In this document: in pieces, positions 54,700-63,428 of the stretch
Layout: each line of letters starts with the position of its first letter
Position numbering within the stretch: the stretch's first letter is position 1
NCBI GenBank assembly: GCA_965662565.1
Contig: CBFIHS010000002.1
Span: forward strand, 1-64,000
Origin: UBA5109 sp965662565
GTDB lineage: Bacteria; Pseudomonadota; Gammaproteobacteria; Pseudomonadales; Pseudohongiellaceae
Direction of reading: 5' to 3'
Length of the DNA: 64,000 nt
Notes under the pieces: generated by a model
The model's input: the letters and a program-made list of their open reading frames with translations, nothing else
Databases searched by the model: none
What the model was told of the DNA's origin: nothing
Translations under genes and position numbers: made by a program

Positions 54700-56607
54700 T
54701 TAATCGCACATATCGGAATATGGATTGGAAATCTCTAAGTCAATCTCCATTCTTTCACCGTTAATTATCATGCCGTTCTGGGTGAAACTCAAATCACTGC
54801 CTTCTCTAACATTGTGATCAAATTTATAAATTGGTTTGATCTGTTGCTGATTAGAAAGACTCTCATAGCTCGCGCTAGCTTCAGAAACTGACTCGTTTTT
54901 TGAACGATAAGCTGCCATCGCCTCTTTACCGTGCTTATGAGAGAGCATATGTTCGGTGACAAAAGGAGACAGTATTGAAGCTGTTGCATTATTTCCGCCA
55001 AAACCTTTGGCGTTAAGAATCGCCGCATCGAAATCTTTTGGATTGACTTCCTTATGTTGAAGCAGAATATCTAAATGCTTGTGGTGAACATCACTAGCGA
55101 TAGCTTCACTAGTTAAAATACCTGGAATAATGCCATATTTCCAGATGCCTAAAGTAGTATTGAGCTGATCGGCACCAGAACTGGCTATTGAGTGTCCAAG
55201 GTAAGATTTCACGGCAGCAATGGGCCAATTTTCAATGCCGAAGTGTGCCGCTACTTCATCAAAGATAGCGGATTCAGTAACTCGATTTTGCGGTGTGCCG
55301 GTGCCATGAGCCTGTACAAAAGTGTTGCTCCTTAATCTATTCTCACCGATAACTGCTTTGGTAGCGGCTACAGCTTTAGCTACGGTCAGATAATTGCCAA
55401 TACCAGGGCTAGCAATAGATTTTTTGTGGCCATCAGCATTCACAAACACTTCGTTAACAGCTCCATGAATATTTGCGCCAAGTTCAAGTGCAAGCTCGTC
55501 ATCAAAAAGCACTACGAACTGTGAAGATTCAGCTAGAGTAAAACCTACATTTTCACCAAAGGGTCTACAAGCACGGCGATGATCTGGAGTCGCCAAGCCA
55601 TCAAGTGCTTTTAATTTGTGATCATCGGCCAGTGCGCCCATAGAGCTATAGCCCTCAAAGATTTCTGGAACTAAAGGGGCTTCGCTGCTGCCAACGATAA
55701 CAACTCGATGAGTGCCATTTTGAATGTCGCGGATAGCCTCGCTGAGGTTGTAGTGGAATGAAGCGCATGCGCCAAGGTTGCATCCGGTTTTACCAATATT
55801 TCCCAATATATAAGCATTAATAAAGTCGGCAGGCATTTCAGCAAAGCCTAGTGGGAGTTGTTTAGATGTCACGCGTTTCCCTAGTAAGCGTGACTGCAAC
55901 ATGCCACCATTGCCATTGTAATCTAACTGACTCATACCTGAGCCGGCATAGACAGCAATTTGGTCTGGATTAACATGCGCTTTCACTGTTTCCCAATCGA
56001 TACCCATTGAGAGTAGAGCATCTGAAACACCATAAATTGTCATCTGCAGGCTGCGAGGATGATTTCTAGAGGGATAGAGTGCTGCAGGGTCAAAGCCTGA
56101 AGGGAGCTGCCCTGCAGTATTTACGGCACCTTTGTAGCTATCTGGAATCATGGTTTCTAGATTGCCCTGTATTTCAACCTTGCTGGTGCGATCACTAAGA
56201 GTGCTAACGGACCAGTTGCTAGGAATCTGATTAGGTAGTTTTCGAGTTGGCAGGGTGAAACTGAGAGTTTCACCTTCTAGAGGAGAAACTGTAGCGCTGC
56301 TGTGCTGGTAAAGTTCTGTGTTGTCAAAAAGGTTGTTTTCAAGTTTTCTGACTAAGGTGCTGTTTAAAATTAATTCTTTATGAAAGGTTAGAAATTCGGC
56401 TAAAACAATGGTTTCTGAATTTTGATCTAACCATTTGCCACCTTCTTGTTTAATGAGCCCCATTAAGACAGCTAGGTTAACTAAGGTTTGATCTGCGGCT
56501 TCTTGATTTAAATTATCAATCACCATTCGTCTATAGGCGTAATGTCCGGACGAGCGTCCTGCAGAATTGATACCACCAAAACCTACAATAACAGGTAGAT
56601 GCGACAC
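54700..56607 (-). CDS. fabY: FabY-type beta-ketoacyl-ACP synthase
   Basis: A 635-residue ketoacyl-ACP synthase whose length and N-terminal extension match Pseudomonas aeruginosa FabY, which condenses acetyl-CoA with malonyl-ACP to start fatty-acid synthesis. The catalytic triad is visible: C281 (GCNLGACASFHYNL), H434 (VQAHGTGTPQNR) and H472 (KSYLGHSIASSGAD). The GFGGNNATASIL loop closes the thiolase fold. The first 180 residues (FGGINSAGRSSGHYAYRRMV) are specific to this class. I see no fabH in the window; whether FabY replaces it needs the genome. Confidence 0.92.
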   Translation of the reverse strand: MSHLPVIVGFGGINSAGRSSGHYAYRRMVIDNLNQEAADQTLVNLAVLMGLIKQEGGKWLDQNSETIVLAEFLTFHKELILNSTLVRKLENNLFDNTELYQHSSATVSPLEGETLSFTLPTRKLPNQIPSNWSVSTLSDRTSKVEIQGNLETMIPDSYKGAVNTAGQLPSGFDPAALYPSRNHPRSLQMTIYGVSDALLSMGIDWETVKAHVNPDQIAVYAGSGMSQLDYNGNGGMLQSRLLGKRVTSKQLPLGFAEMPADFINAYILGNIGKTGCNLGACASFHYNLSEAIRDIQNGTHRVVIVGSSEAPLVPEIFEGYSSMGALADDHKLKALDGLATPDHRRACRPFGENVGFTLAESSQFVVLFDDELALELGANIHGAVNEVFVNADGHKKSIASPGIGNYLTVAKAVAATKAVIGENRLRSNTFVQAHGTGTPQNRVTESAIFDEVAAHFGIENWPIAAVKSYLGHSIASSGADQLNTTLGIWKYGIIPGILTSEAIASDVHHKHLDILLQHKEVNPKDFDAAILNAKGFGGNNATASILSPFVTEHMLSHKHGKEAMAAYRSKNESVSEASASYESLSNQQQIKPIYKFDHNVREGSDLSFTQNGMIINGERMEIDLEISNPYSDMCD

Positions 56608-56977
56608 ATTAAATCCTTATAGTTAGTGTTTTAGTATGCTTTGTAGCTTCAAATCAATGACTTAGGGCTGATATTAATAGTATTGAAGCTAAATTACTTT
56701 TTCTGAATAGACATATAATATTGCAAAATAGACATATAATCTAAGTGATTTTGCTTTTTTACAGGCCTATAAGAATTCAGAACAGTTGAGCAGAATTATC
56801 GGCATGCTTTTGAATAGTTCGGCCTTAGATTGATGAGTTTATATTTGGTATCACTAGGTTAAGACTTTAGAGTAGTATTTAATGGAGTTTGTTGTATGGT
56901 GGTTTAAGAGTTTGAAAAAGCATTTTCTAGTGCTAAGCCTGCCATTAAAATGCTAGCAAAAAGTAAGGAATTCATAA
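56608..56977. other. 370-bp divergent intergenic region (fabY / M15 peptidase)
   Basis: The region is A+T-rich and holds no convincing gene. The only structure I can support is a 14-bp direct repeat at 56706-56740. A 24-codon frame at 56882 has no homology that I recognise and was not called. The M15 gene's ribosome site (AAGGAA) lies at its right edge. Confidence 0.7.
56706..56740. repeat. Two direct repeats AATAGACATATAAT with 21-bp period
   Basis: The perfect 14-bp repeats start at 56706 and 56727. A 21-bp period is two helical turns, so both copies face the same side, as in operator pairs. They lie about 100-130 bp upstream of the fabY start; each holds a TATAAT on the + strand. Confidence 0.8.
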
Positions 56978-57508
56978 GTGTCTACGGATTACCAACATAA
57001 AGTTTTTTCTGTTTTGCGCGAGCTTGGTATTGAGCAATCTTATGGAGTGAAGAAAGGTCTTAGCCTACAATTGGAATGTGAGAACTTAGTAGCTGCTGGC
57101 TTGGATGTTTTTGAGCGCGAAACATTTATGGAAGAACAAACCCATACTGCTTGGGAGAATATGTGCACAGCCGCGCTAAAGGATGGAATTGAGCTTCAAC
57201 TAGTATCAGCTTTTCGCGATGTTGATTATCAAAAAAACTTGTTTTTAAGGAAGTTAGCTGCTGGTTTGAGTATCGATGAAATTCTCCAGGTAAATGCTGC
57301 ACCTGGATATAGCGAGCATCACACTGGGCGGGCCTTGGATTTGACCTGTCCTGGATCTGATTGTCTCGAAGAATCTTTCGAAACCACAGAGGCATTTCAA
57401 TGGCTCAGCACTAATGCAGGTGGCTTTGGTTTCCTGATGTCCTTTCCAAGGGGGAATCAGCAAGGGTTCCTGTATGAACCTTGGCATTGGTTTTTTTCTG
57501 AACAATAA
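56978..57508 (+). CDS. M15B-family D-alanyl-D-alanine/LD-carboxypeptidase
   Basis: A 176-residue VanY-type zinc peptidase. The start is GTG with AAGGAA eight bases upstream. Zinc ligands H114 and D121 are in SEHHTGRALDL, and H170 with catalytic E167 is in EPWHW; SAFRDVDYQ is the N-terminal strand motif. There is no signal peptide or membrane span, so it should act in the cytoplasm on recycled peptides, unlike most VanY proteins. That would complement AmpD, but the substrate is inferred. Confidence 0.9.
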   Translation: MSTDYQHKVFSVLRELGIEQSYGVKKGLSLQLECENLVAAGLDVFERETFMEEQTHTAWENMCTAALKDGIELQLVSAFRDVDYQKNLFLRKLAAGLSIDEILQVNAAPGYSEHHTGRALDLTCPGSDCLEESFETTEAFQWLSTNAGGFGFLMSFPRGNQQGFLYEPWHWFFSEQ

Positions 57509-57573
57509 AATCAACAAATTCAATAATATAAGTTAAAAATTGATTCAAATCAGATAAAAACTTCCGAATTTCT

Positions 57574-57601
57574 TTGACAGGGTTTTCCAAAAGAGTAGTA
57601 T
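57574..57601 (+). promoter_or_regulatory. Candidate promoter of the hibernation-factor gene
   Basis: A perfect -35 hexamer TTGACA (57574-57579) and TAGTAT (57596-57601, four of six) with a 16-bp spacer, about 100 bp upstream of the hibernation-factor ATG. From consensus only. Confidence 0.45.
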
Positions 57602-57704
57602 CTTTAGGTGAGTTCCGAAGTTACTAAAGGAGTAGCTGAAAATAACATTTCTAACATTTCCCACTAAATTTAAACCCTTATAATAAAAAAAGGAGTCTTA
57701 ATAT

Positions 57705-58118
57705 ATGGTTAGTGATACTCAAGTTCTTTTCCGCGGTATAGATCATTCTCAAGCCGTAGCGGATGCGGTCCAAAAGAGAGTAGATAAATTAGAGAGATAC
57801 AGTGATGAAATCCAAAGTTTACGAGTAACCCTCGAGTCTCCCCACAATCATCATCACAAAGGTAAGGTTTTTCACGTAGGTGTTGAGGCCGTTATTCCAA
57901 ATCACGACGTTCAAGTTAATCATGATCAACATGATAATCATTCACACGAAGATATTTATATAGCGATAAGAGATGCTTTTAATGCACTTGAGCGCAGAAT
58001 AAAAAGTATCTACGCCAAGAAAAGACATTTGGACCGTGTTACACCAAAACCTTTGGAAACCTTAGTTGTACCTGAAGCAATTGACTCAGCTGATGAAGTT
58101 TCTACTTCTCAAATTTAA
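57705..58118 (+). CDS. HPF/RaiA-family ribosome hibernation factor
   Basis: A 137-residue protein of the HPF/RaiA (S30AE) family, which binds the 30S decoding site in stationary phase. The fold is recognised from VLFRGIDHSQAVADAVQKRVDKLERY, VTLESPHNHHHKGKVFHVGVEAVIP and the C-terminal helix DIYIAIRDAFNALERRIKSIY. It is unusually rich in His (HNHHHKGK and HDQHDNHSHED), a feature I recall from a subgroup of RaiA proteins. There is no long C-terminal dimerisation domain, so it is the short type. Monocistronic. Confidence 0.88.
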   Translation: MVSDTQVLFRGIDHSQAVADAVQKRVDKLERYSDEIQSLRVTLESPHNHHHKGKVFHVGVEAVIPNHDVQVNHDQHDNHSHEDIYIAIRDAFNALERRIKSIYAKKRHLDRVTPKPLETLVVPEAIDSADEVSTSQI

Positions 58119-58143
58119 ATTTTTGTTGTTTACGAGCTTTAAT

Positions 58144-59175
58144 TTAACTGTCTAATTTAAAAATTTTCTTTCTCACCAAGCGGCGATATTCGCTAGGTGA
58201 GAAAGATACTTCACGTCTAAACAGTGCTGAAAAATAAGCGCTATCGGGATAACCAACGCTATAGGCAACTTCTGCTATCGAAAGATTACTGGTTTTCAAT
58301 AATTCTTTAGCTTTCTCAAGTCTAATCTCCTGTAAATATTTAGAAGGTGTAAGCCCCGTAGCTTTCTTGAAACGTCTGTTTAAAGAGCGTTGCCCGAGTT
58401 CGAATTTTTCACTGACAACTTGCATATCAATATTCCTATTAAAGTGTTGATGCATCCACTCTTGAATATCAATGATGCTCTCATCATCGTGGAAATTTTG
58501 CCCAGGAATATTTAAAAAGCTTGAAGTGTAAGAAAGTTTAAGTTCATGGGTGAAATGGCTTGAGACTTGGCTGGCAACACTTTCACCATAATGTTTCTCA
58601 ATTAAATGTAGCATGATATCGCGCACCGAGTTAACGCTACCCGTACAATAAATATTGTCAGATTTAGTAATAAAGCGTTCTCGTTTAAGGGAAACTTTTG
58701 GGTAATGTTGCTGAAACTGGTCAAAGTAATACCAATGCGTGGTGGCAGCTATATCATCTAATAAGCCCGCTTCTGCTAAGAAATAAGAGCCGGTGCTGAT
58801 TCCACAAATTAGAGAGTTGTCACTGGCTCGTTGTTTTATCCAGTCAAGAAACTCAGGATATTTTTTAACAACTCCAAGAGGGTTTCCCCACATGGCAGGA
58901 ATAATAATGATGTCGCTTTTACTGATATCTTGTAGCCTGTTTCTGCAGCGAATTTCTAGACCTGCATTCATTTGGATGTTGCCATTGTCTAGGCTGACAA
59001 TTTGTAAGATTAATTTGCGTTTTTTTGGGTGCTGTATTCGAGCAATTAAATCCGCTGCATTGAGCATTTCCATTGGAATAGTAATGCTAGTACCAAGCAC
59101 TTTTTTGTAGCCGACAATGGTGACGTAAATTAAATCGCTCACGGTCTCAGCCTTATTAAGGTTTTCGGTAATCAA
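58144..59175 (-). CDS. GlxA-type transcriptional regulator (DJ-1/PfpI-like plus AraC HTH)
   Basis: A 343-residue regulator. The N-terminal half (about residues 15-195) is a DJ-1/PfpI amidotransferase-like sensor with IIPAMWGNP and FLAEAGLLDDIAATTHWYY. The C-terminal half (about 240-335) is an AraC double HTH: MQVVSEKFELGQRSLNRRFK and IAEVAYSVGYPDSAYFSALFRR. At the nucleophile elbow the sequence is GISTGSY, where enzymes and many GlxA proteins have Cys, so the sensor is probably non-catalytic. Its start overlaps greB by 20 bp. Target genes are unknown. Confidence 0.9.
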   Translation of the reverse strand: MITENLNKAETVSDLIYVTIVGYKKVLGTSITIPMEMLNAADLIARIQHPKKRKLILQIVSLDNGNIQMNAGLEIRCRNRLQDISKSDIIIIPAMWGNPLGVVKKYPEFLDWIKQRASDNSLICGISTGSYFLAEAGLLDDIAATTHWYYFDQFQQHYPKVSLKRERFITKSDNIYCTGSVNSVRDIMLHLIEKHYGESVASQVSSHFTHELKLSYTSSFLNIPGQNFHDDESIIDIQEWMHQHFNRNIDMQVVSEKFELGQRSLNRRFKKATGLTPSKYLQEIRLEKAKELLKTSNLSIAEVAYSVGYPDSAYFSALFRREVSFSPSEYRRLVRKKIFKLDS

Positions 59176-59659
59176 TTTTTTCTATGCAGTAATGTTTAAG
59201 CCCCGAAGGGCTATTGAAGGTAAATTCGCTGTCTAGTTCTTTTCCCAGTATGGCTTTCCCCAAAGGAGAATCAATACTGATGAAGTTGCGTTTTGGATCA
59301 ATTTCGTCAGGTCCAACTAATCTCAGTGCGAGGCTTTGGTTTTCATCATCGATTAATTCAACCCAAGCTCCAAAATAAACTTTATTAAGATTGCTTGGAA
59401 GGTGGTCAACAACTGTTACAGCTTCGAGTCGTTTGCGTAAATGCCGAACACGACTATCAATTTCACGCAGTCTCTTTTTGCCGTAGATGTATTCGGCATT
59501 CTCTGAACGATCACCCAAAGCCGCTGCTGCCGAGACCTGTTGAGTGACTTCTGGTCGTTCTACACGCCAAAGGAATTCCAGTTCTTTACTTAAAGATTGC
59601 TCTCCTTCAGGCGTAATATAGTTGGATACGGGTTTGGCAGGAGGGCGATAACGGCTCAT
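59156..59659 (-). CDS. greB: GreB, transcript cleavage factor
   Basis: It rescues backtracked RNA polymerase by stimulating cleavage of the 3' RNA end. The 167-residue protein has the GreA/B layout: N-terminal coiled-coil with RPEVTQQVSAAAALGDRSENAEYIYGKKRLREID, the acidic tip including D and E residues, and a C-terminal FKBP-like domain (SIDSPLGKAILGKE). The basic patch typical of GreB is suggested by KKRLREIDSRVRHLRKRL. It overlaps dinB by four bases. Confidence 0.94.
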   Translation of the reverse strand: MSRYRPPAKPVSNYITPEGEQSLSKELEFLWRVERPEVTQQVSAAAALGDRSENAEYIYGKKRLREIDSRVRHLRKRLEAVTVVDHLPSNLNKVYFGAWVELIDDENQSLALRLVGPDEIDPKRNFISIDSPLGKAILGKELDSEFTFNSPSGLKHYCIEKIDYRKP

Positions 59660-60735
59660 AGTTGAACTGCCGAATTTGTCTTTTCGAAGTCTAAAGGTAG
59701 CTGGTAAAAGTTTAAGGCCTCTCGAAGACGTATTCCGACACCTAGTAAACGAACAGGCCTATTGCCGCGTTCAAAGCCTGTTTTGCAAAGTTCTTGTAGT
59801 ACCTTAATATCCACCTCTTGAGCAGCCTGTTCTACAGTCGTCGAAATAAAATCATTGAACTTAAGTTTAACAAAAAGCTTGCCAATACTAACTTCTTGGC
59901 TGGAGCGGTATATTCTTTTTTCAAGTTTTTCGATTAATAGGGGTAATTCAGTCAAACAATGCTCCAAGCTGGGCAGGTCAGCTTCATAAGTATTTTCAAC
60001 ACTGATTGATTTTCTAGCTTGTCGACTGACTACGGGACGATCATCGATGCCACGGCAAAGATTGAAGAGCCTGTCACCGAAACTTCCAAAATGTTCGACT
60101 AACTCACTTTGACTAAAGGTTTGTAAATCTTTGCAGCTTTCGATACCTAAGCGGTGCATTTTTTCAGTTGTGACTTTTCCTACGCCATGAATTTTATGGA
60201 CAGCCAAGGTTTTTACAAAATCATCTACTTGACTTGGGGTGATTACATACTGCCCATTGGGCTTGTTCCAATCACTGGCTACTTTAGCGAGAAACTTGTT
60301 TGGAGCAATTCCGGCCGAGAGGGTAATCCCTATTTCATTGTGCATTCGCTCTCGGATCTCCCTAGCGATTAAAGTTGCACTGCCTTGACAAGCTTCGGTG
60401 TTACTAACATCGAGGAAGGCTTCATCTAAAGAGAGGGGCTCTATGTCAGGGGTGTAATCTTGGAAAATCTTATGCATTCTTTTGGAGGTTTCAGTGTACT
60501 TGTCTTTGCTAGGAGGAATGATAATGAGATCCGGACAAAGCCTCCGGGCAGTCGAAGAAGGCATAGCTGAATGAACACCATATTTTCTTGCTTCGTAGTT
60601 ACAAGTTGCGATTACACCCCGCCTAGAAGCATCGCCGCCCACAGCGACAGGCAGCCCCTCTAAAGCGGGGTCGTCTCGGATTTCGATTGCTGCAAAAAAG
60701 CAATCGCAATCGCAGTGAATAATCTTTCTACTCAT
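59656..60735 (-). CDS. dinB: DinB, DNA polymerase IV (Y family)
   Basis: A translesion polymerase of 359 residues. Catalytic acids are D9 (HCDCDCFFA) and D104-E105 (LSLDEAFLDV), with F14 as steric-gate candidate. GIAPNKFLAKVASDWNKPNGQ and HKIHGVGKVTTEKMHRLGI (HhH) follow, then the little-finger domain. The C terminus has QLPLDF at 345-350, a plausible beta-clamp binding motif. I see no LexA box in the short region upstream, so SOS control by a canonical site is not supported. It is co-transcribed with greB. Confidence 0.95.
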   Translation of the reverse strand: MSRKIIHCDCDCFFAAIEIRDDPALEGLPVAVGGDASRRGVIATCNYEARKYGVHSAMPSSTARRLCPDLIIIPPSKDKYTETSKRMHKIFQDYTPDIEPLSLDEAFLDVSNTEACQGSATLIAREIRERMHNEIGITLSAGIAPNKFLAKVASDWNKPNGQYVITPSQVDDFVKTLAVHKIHGVGKVTTEKMHRLGIESCKDLQTFSQSELVEHFGSFGDRLFNLCRGIDDRPVVSRQARKSISVENTYEADLPSLEHCLTELPLLIEKLEKRIYRSSQEVSIGKLFVKLKFNDFISTTVEQAAQEVDIKVLQELCKTGFERGNRPVRLLGVGIRLREALNFYQLPLDFEKTNSAVQL

Positions 60736-60787
60736 ATCTTCTATGTTAACAATACGCAGCTTGTTGATTTGAAACTCTTAGGGCATT

Positions 60788-61585
60788 ATGGCGTTCTCTG
60801 GGGGACTAAAACAAGCAATGCAAGAAATACTAAGACAGGAATATTTAAGCAATATCGGGATAGACTCGTATTTCCCAAAAGTCGTCTTACCAGGCGCAAA
60901 GGCCTCTGAGCAGTATGAATGGCAAGATGAGGAGTTGGCTGCATCCTTTGAGGGAAATCAGCAAAGTCTAGATCAATCAACTCTCTCGTCTGACAAAGTT
61001 GAGCAGGCTAAAATTTCGGCAGACTTTCCGCTTAAACAAACAAATAATAAGCCGCTTAATGATAAAGCTTTACGCTCTAACATTGATGAAGCCCCAAGGG
61101 CTTCAGAGAGTGAAGCTAAGCCCGAAGAAACGACAGAAGCTGCTAGCGAAGTTAGATTTCAATTAGTTTTTGCACAGATTAATCAAGACTTGCTAGTAGC
61201 GGCAGTGCTGCCACACTTTCAATCGGGTGGGGCATTCAAGCCTCAGCAAAAGCAATTGTTAAAAAACCTCTGTCGAGCTTTTGGTTTTGAAACAGATGCT
61301 ATCAACTATGAGATAAAGGCATTTCGTTGGCCCTTAATCGAAGCAGCGCACATGGATAAGAGTAAAGATGCTGCAAAATCATCATTGAAAGCTTATTTGT
61401 CGCAACTTGCTGTTGAGTTTCAGTATAGAACCTTACTGCTCATGAGTGAAAATATAGCCTCTCTGGTGCATGTGGATTCAGATTGTCAGCTTATAGTTTG
61501 CCGAAGCCTTGACGAAATGCTGAAGATGCCTAAGTTGAAACGAGAAGTTTGGCTTGCCTTAAAGCAGTCAACGCTGTCGTCCTAA
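60788..61585 (+). CDS. Uncharacterised protein beside rimI, HolD-like candidate
   Basis: A 265-residue cytoplasmic protein with no motif I can assign firmly. The N terminus (RQEYLSNIGIDSYFPKVVLP) resembles the pattern at the start of DNA polymerase III psi (HolD), and it is encoded 12 bp upstream of rimI, as holD is in E. coli. A long low-complexity charged linker (about 45-120) separates this from a folded C-terminal domain (VRFQLVFAQINQDLLVAA to VWLALKQS). I infer a remote psi-like subunit. It diverges from dinB. Other possibilities remain open. Confidence 0.6.
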   Translation: MAFSGGLKQAMQEILRQEYLSNIGIDSYFPKVVLPGAKASEQYEWQDEELAASFEGNQQSLDQSTLSSDKVEQAKISADFPLKQTNNKPLNDKALRSNIDEAPRASESEAKPEETTEAASEVRFQLVFAQINQDLLVAAVLPHFQSGGAFKPQQKQLLKNLCRAFGFETDAINYEIKAFRWPLIEAAHMDKSKDAAKSSLKAYLSQLAVEFQYRTLLLMSENIASLVHVDSDCQLIVCRSLDEMLKMPKLKREVWLALKQSTLSS

Positions 61586-61597
61586 CTAGTCTCAACA

Positions 61598-62065
61598 ATG
61601 GGGAGCTCGAGTCACTCTGTCAGGCCAATGCAAGCAACTGATATCGATACGGTTCTTGCGCTTTTAGCTGATGCTGCTTTGAGTGCTTGGACCCCGCAAC
61701 AGGTTCTAGATTCTTTATCATCAGATTTTGACACTTCATACTTACTGCAAGATGGAGACTCAGTTATCGGTTACGCCGTTATTCATTCGGTTCTGGATGA
61801 AAGTGAAGTCTTGAATATTGTCATTCGTAAAGCCTCACAAGCGCAGGGTTTTGGAACCTTTTTTCTTCGACATTTGCTGGAAATTTTGAAACATCAAGGT
61901 CAACGCATCATTCACTTGGAAGTGAGAGTTTCGAATTCGTCTGCTATTCGTTTGTATGAAAAAATTGGTTTTCAGCAGGTGGGACTTAGGAAAGAATACT
62001 ATCCAGCAGCAGGTTCGCTTATTGATAGAGAAGATGCTCTGCTCTATTCATTGTCGGTATCTTGA
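61598..62065 (+). CDS. rimI: RimI, ribosomal protein S18-alanine N-acetyltransferase
   Basis: A 155-residue GNAT-fold acetyltransferase that acetylates the N-terminal Ala of S18. The acetyl-CoA motif is QAQGFGTFFLRHLLE, and HLEVRVSNSSAIRLYEKIGFQQVGLRKEYYP is the RimI signature. It follows the HolD-like gene by 12 bp. Its last 22 bases overlap the 3' end of the convergent small membrane-protein gene. Confidence 0.93.
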   Translation: MGSSSHSVRPMQATDIDTVLALLADAALSAWTPQQVLDSLSSDFDTSYLLQDGDSVIGYAVIHSVLDESEVLNIVIRKASQAQGFGTFFLRHLLEILKHQGQRIIHLEVRVSNSSAIRLYEKIGFQQVGLRKEYYPAAGSLIDREDALLYSLSVS

Positions 62066-62313
62066 AGTTTATCTTCACTTTGTTTAGTGAATTTTTTTTT
62101 ACTGTAGGAAGCAAGCTTGAATAAGATAATTGTTAATCCTGCAAATAGAATTACAGACACAAAAAATAAGAGTGTAGGAATGAGTATTTCCAGTAGCTGA
62201 GATCGTGAAATATCAAAAAAAGCACTAATTCCATACAGGCAAGCTAGCCCCACTAGAAAGCCTGAAACAGTATTTCTATTCTTTTTGCCGAGTCTGAATT
62301 TTTTCTTCGCCAA
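62044..62313 (-). CDS. Small two-span membrane protein, function unknown
   Basis: An 89-residue protein with a basic N terminus (MAKKKFRLGKKNRN), two hydrophobic segments (about 16-32 and 41-68) and a charged C-terminal tail. I do not recognise the family. The basic start suggests an N-in, C-in topology. It lies 14 bp downstream of hisC on the same strand and converges on rimI with a 22-bp overlap. Coding is supported by open length, context and the membrane pattern. Confidence 0.7.
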   Translation of the reverse strand: MAKKKFRLGKKNRNTVSGFLVGLACLYGISAFFDISRSQLLEILIPTLLFFVSVILFAGLTIILFKLASYSKKKFTKQSEDKLQDTDNE

Positions 62314-62327
62314 AATTTATTTTTTCG

Positions 62328-63401
62328 CTAGGAGATTAGTTGAGTTAAGGTGTTCAGTAAGCGTTGGTTTTCTGTTTCAGTGCCCACACTAATTCTTAAG
62401 CAGTTTTGCAGTTCACTTTGATTAAAATATCTTACTAATACTCCTTGTTCCTTTAAGGCTAGATACAAAGCTTCTGCGCTTTTATTGCTTGGTACTGTGG
62501 TTAATAAAAAATTACTTTGGCTGGGTAGACTTGAAAAACCTAACTCATCTAAAGCCGCTTTTAACACATCTCTTTGCCTGCGCACGAAGTTCCATGAAGC
62601 TTGGGCATAAGCTTGATCTTCAATCGCAGCCTGGGCAAGCCTTTGGGCGATAAAGTCTGTGTTGTAACTGTCTTTGGTTTTACTTTGCATTGGTTTGATT
62701 AAAGCTTCAGGGCCAATGCCATAGGCCATTCGTAAGCCAGCCAGAGAGTAGCCTTTACTGAAGGTTCTCAAGATCAGGACATTATTTAGCTGATTTATTA
62801 AAGAGAGGCAATCATGAGCGAGTTCAGGATCCACAAAATCCACATAGGCTTCATCAATTAAAAGAATACCCTTAAAACCAGCGGCTAAATCAGACAGTGT
62901 CTTTTCACTTGTTAAGGTCCCAGAGGGGGCATTCGGATTAGGTAAAATACACACTTTGGCATTTGTTTGATTGAGTCTCTCGCAAAAATTGTCTGGTAAT
63001 GAATAATCTTTGTTCAATTTGAAACGAATTAACTCACAGCCATGAGCTTGAGCCAGTACTTCGTATAAGGTGTAAGTAGGTTCAGCAACGGCAATTGCTT
63101 CATTGTCATCGACAAATGTGCTGATGACCAGACGTAGGAGTTCATCGCCGCCATTAGTGACTACTATGTTCTCATCATTCAACTTGTGAAGTTTAGCAAT
63201 ACTTTGCCTCAACTCAAGGGCTGTCGGAGGAGGGTAACGTCTTAGGCTATCGGTATTGATTCCTGCAAGTGCCTGTTTTACTAAAGGCCCCGGAGGAAAG
63301 GGATTTTCATTAGTATTAAGTTTTATGATGTCGGCTTTTTCAGGTTGTTCGCCAGGAACGTAGCCTTCCATAAGCTGAATATTTTTTCGTTCGTAAGTCA
63401 T
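62328..63401 (-). CDS. hisC: HisC, histidinol-phosphate aminotransferase
   Basis: A PLP enzyme of histidine synthesis that converts imidazole-acetol phosphate to histidinol phosphate. The 357-residue length is normal. Substrate and cofactor motifs are KLNTNENPFPPGP, PNPNAPSGT, LIDEAYVDF and TFSKGYSLAGLRMAYG, with K216 the PLP lysine. A second, non-histidine aminotransferase role (as in aromatic amino acids) is possible because other his genes are not nearby. An unrecognised gene lies upstream. Confidence 0.94.
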   Translation of the reverse strand: MTYERKNIQLMEGYVPGEQPEKADIIKLNTNENPFPPGPLVKQALAGINTDSLRRYPPPTALELRQSIAKLHKLNDENIVVTNGGDELLRLVISTFVDDNEAIAVAEPTYTLYEVLAQAHGCELIRFKLNKDYSLPDNFCERLNQTNAKVCILPNPNAPSGTLTSEKTLSDLAAGFKGILLIDEAYVDFVDPELAHDCLSLINQLNNVLILRTFSKGYSLAGLRMAYGIGPEALIKPMQSKTKDSYNTDFIAQRLAQAAIEDQAYAQASWNFVRRQRDVLKAALDELGFSSLPSQSNFLLTTVPSNKSAEALYLALKEQGVLVRYFNQSELQNCLRISVGTETENQRLLNTLTQLIS

Positions 63402-63428
63402 TCAAACTACCTTAGTTTGCAATAAATA

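Noticed and set aside
56882..56956. 24-codon open frame upstream of the M15 peptidase
   Set aside because: Short, no recognisable homology, no clear ribosome site; frames of this size occur by chance.
60736..60787. LexA (SOS) box upstream of dinB
   Set aside because: No CTGT-N8-ACAG type sequence is present between dinB and the divergent gene.
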